A DNA stretch of 64,000 nucleotides, from assembly GCA_013339895.1 (NCBI GenBank), contig JABACO010000017.1:7499690-7563689 (forward strand). The letters are read 5' to 3'. Made by a program: the position numbers and the translations under genes. The notes beneath the pieces were generated by a model that saw nothing but the letters and a program-made list of their open reading frames with translations, was not told where the DNA came from and did not search any database. Positions within the stretch are counted from its first letter, which is position 1, and every line of letters begins with the position of its first letter. Positions 59,941 to 64,000 of this stretch are shown one piece after another. This DNA comes from Ephydatia muelleri. Taxonomy: Eukaryota > Porifera > Demospongiae > Spongillida > Spongillidae.

Positions 59941-60090
59941 GCAACCCCATAGCACTGGCACATTGCAACCCCACACCATACACTCCCTACCGCTTTATTC
60001 TGCAGCAGTTGCTGGTGAATGGAGTGGCAAGTGTCGCATCTGACTGACGAATGCTGTGGAAACCATACTAGTATTCGATCGATCGATTAG

Positions 60091-60590
60091 AGAAAGATTA
60101 AAATCGGTGCAACCATACAGCTGTCACGGATGTTTCGGATTGGAAACTAAGGTCTTAAAAAGAATATACGGTATCGCTCATTGTAAGCAACGATTAATGA
60201 GACTCATTATCGCTACCGTTATGTGACATACGTTTCGAGAACAGTTTCTAGCTGAGTACAACTATTTATTCATATCTAAATGTAGCACCAAAATATTCTA
60301 TCAATTTCCTAACAGATGATACACTTGCGCATCACTTTTCTAACGCAAGGTCATAATGCGCAAGCTTGTTTTGATAGCTATGTGCGCACCTTTTAGAATT
60401 ATACTATTGTAGTTTGACATACAGCGGGCAAGACGCGCAAAACCAACAGGTGAGACATACTTGGTGTTAGAGAGGAGAGATAAGTCCACAAGTGTATCTT
60501 ATTCGCAAGGTGAGAACAATAATTTTACGCGCAGTGTAGTCATTGCATATTTATGAATAATTGGCTACGTTTCCCGACACTATCAGCTAA
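60091..60590. other. Upstream region of the RAG1-like gene
   Basis: AT-rich, no coding region. I see no terminal inverted repeat partner because the other flank of the gene is outside the window. Confidence 0.4.
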
Positions 60591-63500
60591 ATGGATTACC
60601 ACATCCAGCAGCTTGCCATACACTGTAGAATTTGTGGAAGGCGGGTTGTCGATCATCATGGCAAAAGTACATACACAGTTTATAAGTGTAAGGACCTTGC
60701 TGAAAGTCTGCAGCAAGCAGTTGCAATAGCAGTAAACGATGATAGTCCTGCCACCCACCCTGAAAGCGTTTGCAAAACCTGCAAGGTGACTATTGACAGG
60801 GTCATCCATGCCCGCAGTGTAGGTGTCCCCAAGAAGCCAATCGTTCCCTTTCAGTGGTATGCTCACAAAGCGGAAGGATGCATTGTAAGCAATAAGTTTC
60901 ACATATTTATTAATGCATGCTGAAATTCACAATAATCAGATTTGTGAGCATTTTCAAAAAACACGCAAAGGGGGGAGAATGTTGAAGTCAGTTCGGCAAA
61001 CTGGAGTCTGGCCAAACGCAATCATCAAATATATTCAGGGCGTTGCACCAGCTACTGTAACTGATCCAGGCTGTCCCAAGCCACCATTAGCAACTGACAA
61101 CTTGTCTTGCCTAAGCAAGCTGGAATGCCCTTTGTGTTGTGAGATCCTGTCTCAGCCAATTGAGTTGCCGTGCAGTGTTCTAGCTTGTGCTGAGTGCATC
61201 ATTGCATGGCTTAAGATCTCAGGTACTGTTTTGTGCCCATGCTGCTACTCAGACATTCCAATGGCTCCAGCTTCCTTGAGGCCAGCATCTGATTTAATAA
61301 TATCACTGCTACATGACATCTTGGTTCACTGCACTTCCTGTGGCAGGGATATGAGAGCTGGTGCATATGTTGGTCACCAGTGCACCAAGTCACCTACAAG
61401 AAGTGAAGTAAATATGGCAGCCGATGTTCTTAGGCATGTGATCTCTAACAGTCCCCCTGATGAGTGTGTTGTCAAGGTCCCTACAGGAGGAAGAGTTAAG
61501 TGTTTTATTACATTTTGGCCACATATTTATTACATTACCGCCACTGAATTTATTTATAGCCAATCACATTCATGCGTGTGGTGCAAGCCAATTCTCCAGC
61601 CACAACTGCATGTGCAAAGTCACTCAATGGGCGTTGTCGAGAGATGCACAAAATTAGGAATGTTATTAGTGGTGGAGAACCTTCTGCACTTTTACATAAG
61701 GAGGCAAGCTCCATGCTTAGTAGAGAGGATAAAATGGCTTTGATAAAGGAAGCTGGCATAGTGGACATAGGGCCAGGTGAAGGCCTGCAGATTAAAGCTG
61801 CTGTTTCTATAACATGGAGCAAAATGCGGGTCCTTCGAAGGTACATGATATATGCATATATAACATAATCAATATAGGCTAACCTGCATTTTTGATTAAA
61901 TTGATATCAGATTGTTGAAGGAATCTGGAGTCTCATTAGCAAGTGAAGTATCGATGCGGAAGATCACTGATGAGATGATTGGCGACAACCTTGAAGGTGA
62001 AGTGGCACCATTTTCATTCAAAATGCCTACTGGTGGAGAGGAAATCCGGGGAGCTCCTCTTGTGTATGTACCGAATCTCATTCAAAAGATTATTCAAACA
62101 CTGGAAGAACAAGATAGGTAATGATCTCATTAATTAATCTATCTATCTATCAAATAATGGTAAAATGCAATACAGCAGTGCCAGACTTACATGGCATGGT
62201 GGATTTATCCCTGAGAATGAAATCTGGGTGAAACTTGGAGGAGATCGTGGTGGTGGAATTTTTAAGGCAACGTTTCAGATTGTAAATGTTCCAAACCCCA
62301 ACTCTGTTCTAAACACCTGCGTATTCTGCTGCTTCATGGCAGGGGATAGCACATATAATCTCCATGTTGCTCTAGACCGCTACAAACTGCAGGTTAACAA
62401 GCTGCAAGGGATGAGATGGAGGTATAGTATTTATGTTCACTACACAATGGATCACATTTGTGTCAATTATGTAGGGACTTCACAGTGAAGGTTTTCCTAT
62501 GTGGGGATTATGACTTTTATGGCAAAATGTACGGTCTCTCAGGAGCAAGTGGTAAGTAATGTATATGAAAAAGGTCACGATTGCATTTGTTGACATTTTA
62601 GGTTGTTATCCCTGTTTGTTTTGTACAATACACAAGGAAGACATGAAGATACCACTCTCCGTTCGAGGGTATTCCCCCACTCGATCGTTACAGTCCATAT
62701 ATGAAAACTACAGTGAATACAGTGCAGCTGGTTTCCCTAGAAAGGATGCACAGTTTTACTCAAATTGCATATCTGAACCTATATGGGATATCCCCCTTGA
62801 TCAAGTAAGTAAAACAAATTACTTCACATACAAGTTTATATCATCAATCATCTGCATTAGGTATGCTTGCCAGGTCTGCACATTACTCAGGGAATGTTTA
62901 CAAAGCTTTTCGATCTGCTTGAAGCTTCATGCCATGAATGGGACCTCAAACTTGCGTATCATTACCAGAGAGTGAGCTCCTCCACTTTCACAACATATAG
63001 TGCACAGCTCCAGAGACTCCAAGCTGCCAAATCAGAACTTGAAGTTGCCAAGCATTCGAAAGAAACCACAGAGCAACTAGCAACATACATGGTGTTGCTA
63101 TATGGTGAGCAGTCCAATGTGGTAACACAATACTTGCTGCAGCAAGCTGAAGAACAAAGGGAGTCAGTAGACAAACTTGTAAGTATAACAGCAATTCAGC
63201 AAAAACTAATAAAGGTGACAATTGCAGGAGGACGAAATTGCTCACATTACAGATGAACTGAGTAAAGGGTTTGCAACTCATGAAGGTCCATTTGTAAAAG
63301 AATTGGACAGCACCCTGCAGATGTTAGGTGTGACACGGCAACAGTATTTTGGAGGAGTATTTGTTGGAAACCATGTGCACAAGTCTTTGCAGGCAAGAAT
63401 CCTAATTAAAATACAAACTATTACGCCATGCATGTACTATAGAATACTCATGCATCAATTTTAGATCTCAAGCATTGAGGCTCTTTGTGGTGCAATGGTT

Positions 63501-63998
63501 GCAACAGCGCTGCGAGAGATTCCATCCATCCTAAGTGATGTGATGGTCACTGCAACCACTTTCAGAAGTATACTGGCACAATTTGGCCGTTGCCATGAAC
63601 TATATGATGGTAACTACATCAATGAATACAATGCCAGTCAACTTGGTAGGTAAAATATATGCCGTTTCTATGGGTTACTATAACTTTTGCTTCCTATAGC
63701 TGCAGCTATACCCAGCTTTATGGAGAGTTTCAGGAGGGCATTTCCAAAAGCCACTACTCCAATCAAAATGCACCTCCTGGAAGACCATGCATTACAGTGG
63801 GCCAACAGAATGCATGTTGGTTTTGGTCTCCTTGGAGAGCAGGGTGCCGAATCTATTCATGCTAAGTTCAATACCCTGCTCTCCCAATACAACACAATGC
63901 ACGACAAAGTGAAAAAACTACTGTGCATAGTTAAGCAACACTTTTTAACTCTTAGCACTGCACCGCACATAACACCACCAAAAAAGAGAAAGCAGTAA
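60591..63998 (+). CDS. RAG1-like recombinase/transposase, 11 exons, apparently intact
   Basis: Exons 60591-60884, 60940-61494, 61560-61840, 61911-62117, 62176-62421, 62475-62551, 62602-62804, 62861-63178, 63228-63392, 63465-63645 and 63700-63998 join in phase: 941 residues, then TAA. One intron uses GC-AG (CAG|GCAAGA at 63392). In order: N-terminal zinc region (HCRICGRRVV, HPESVCKTCK, W..H..GCICEHF), RING (about 161-200, ECPLCCEIL...LCPCCYSD), zinc finger (229-246, HCTSCGRD...GHQC), GGRP at 281-284, then an RNase H-like core. D469 (KLGGDRGGG), D541 (CGDYDFYG) and E893 (EQGAESIHAKF) fit RAG1 D600, D708 and E962. GLSGASGCYPCLFC (C558, C561) parallels RAG1 GLEASGSVYICTLC. A coiled coil of about 65 residues in exon 8 is extra. 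The tail PPKKRKQ resembles a nuclear localisation signal. N-RAG-bearing invertebrate transposons are the nearest alternative label. No RAG2-like partner is in view. Confidence 0.85.
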
Positions 63999-64000
63999 CT

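Larger units (their letters stand above)
56217..60090 (+). repeat. Segmental duplication, copy B
   Basis: Begins GGTTGGTGCTCAGATATGTTG and runs to ATACTAGTATTCGATCGA, colinear with copy A. It lacks the RecQ-bearing transposon and has an extra inverted duplication at 59552-59940 and a 40-bp insertion near 56250. Confidence 0.85.

Overview
The window is invertebrate metazoan nuclear DNA, probably from an early-branching animal such as a sponge. The evidence is many short introns (about 50-150 nt, GT-AG), a metazoan receptor tyrosine phosphatase with Ig and FN3 repeats, a CABIT-domain adaptor, and a crowded mix of DNA transposons, LTR elements and LINEs. The taxon is an inference; no marker gene settles it.

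Layout: (1) 1-991, minus: 3'-open exon of a GAREM-like CABIT adaptor. (2) 2.4-4.9 kb: a hAT-like shell (8-bp target duplication) with a broken Ty3/gypsy fossil inside. (3) 6.06-6.6 kb minisatellite; 7.43-7.66 kb TA-flanked MITE; 7.68-8.47 kb foldback palindrome. (4) 8.76-19.41 kb: a 10.6-kb CACTA-like transposon with matching ends, a 3-bp CAA target duplication, a five-exon tnp2-type transposase on plus and a divergent spliced BEN-like gene on minus. It sits inside an open frame of its target and itself hosts a young Gmr1-order Ty3/gypsy element with near-identical LTRs. (5) 19.77-22.54 kb: LINE remnants with a restriction-like endonuclease signature, then a second foldback.

(6) 23.97-37.03 kb: a receptor protein tyrosine phosphatase with signal peptide, about ten Ig-like and three FN3 modules, TM segment, D1 with an intact active site and a degenerate D2. 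Its introns hold a MITE, microsatellites and a 2.6-kb minisatellite. (7) The 3' end of this gene plus a LINE fragment (35.68-40.72 kb) is duplicated at 56.22-60.09 kb. The first copy carries a 1.13-kb transposon with a RecQ-helicase fragment and a 9-bp target duplication, and the second copy is the empty site. (8) 41.1-49.1 kb: a Ty3/gypsy element with identical 133-bp LTRs, its left LTR split by a full hAT transposon. (9) 50.36-51.62 kb: single-exon type II membrane protein, glycosyltransferase-like. (10) 52.1-54.5 kb: ISL2EU-like element with YqaJ-type coding remnants and a nested hAT-type MITE.

(11) 60.59-64.00 kb, plus: an intact-looking 11-exon gene, 941 codons, colinear with vertebrate RAG1: N-terminal zinc-binding region, RING, zinc finger, GGRP motif, and an RNase H-like core with candidates for all three acidic residues and the C-x2-C zinc pair. 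This is the most interesting locus in the window. Whether it is a live transposon, a fossil or a domesticated gene cannot be settled because the right flank lies outside.
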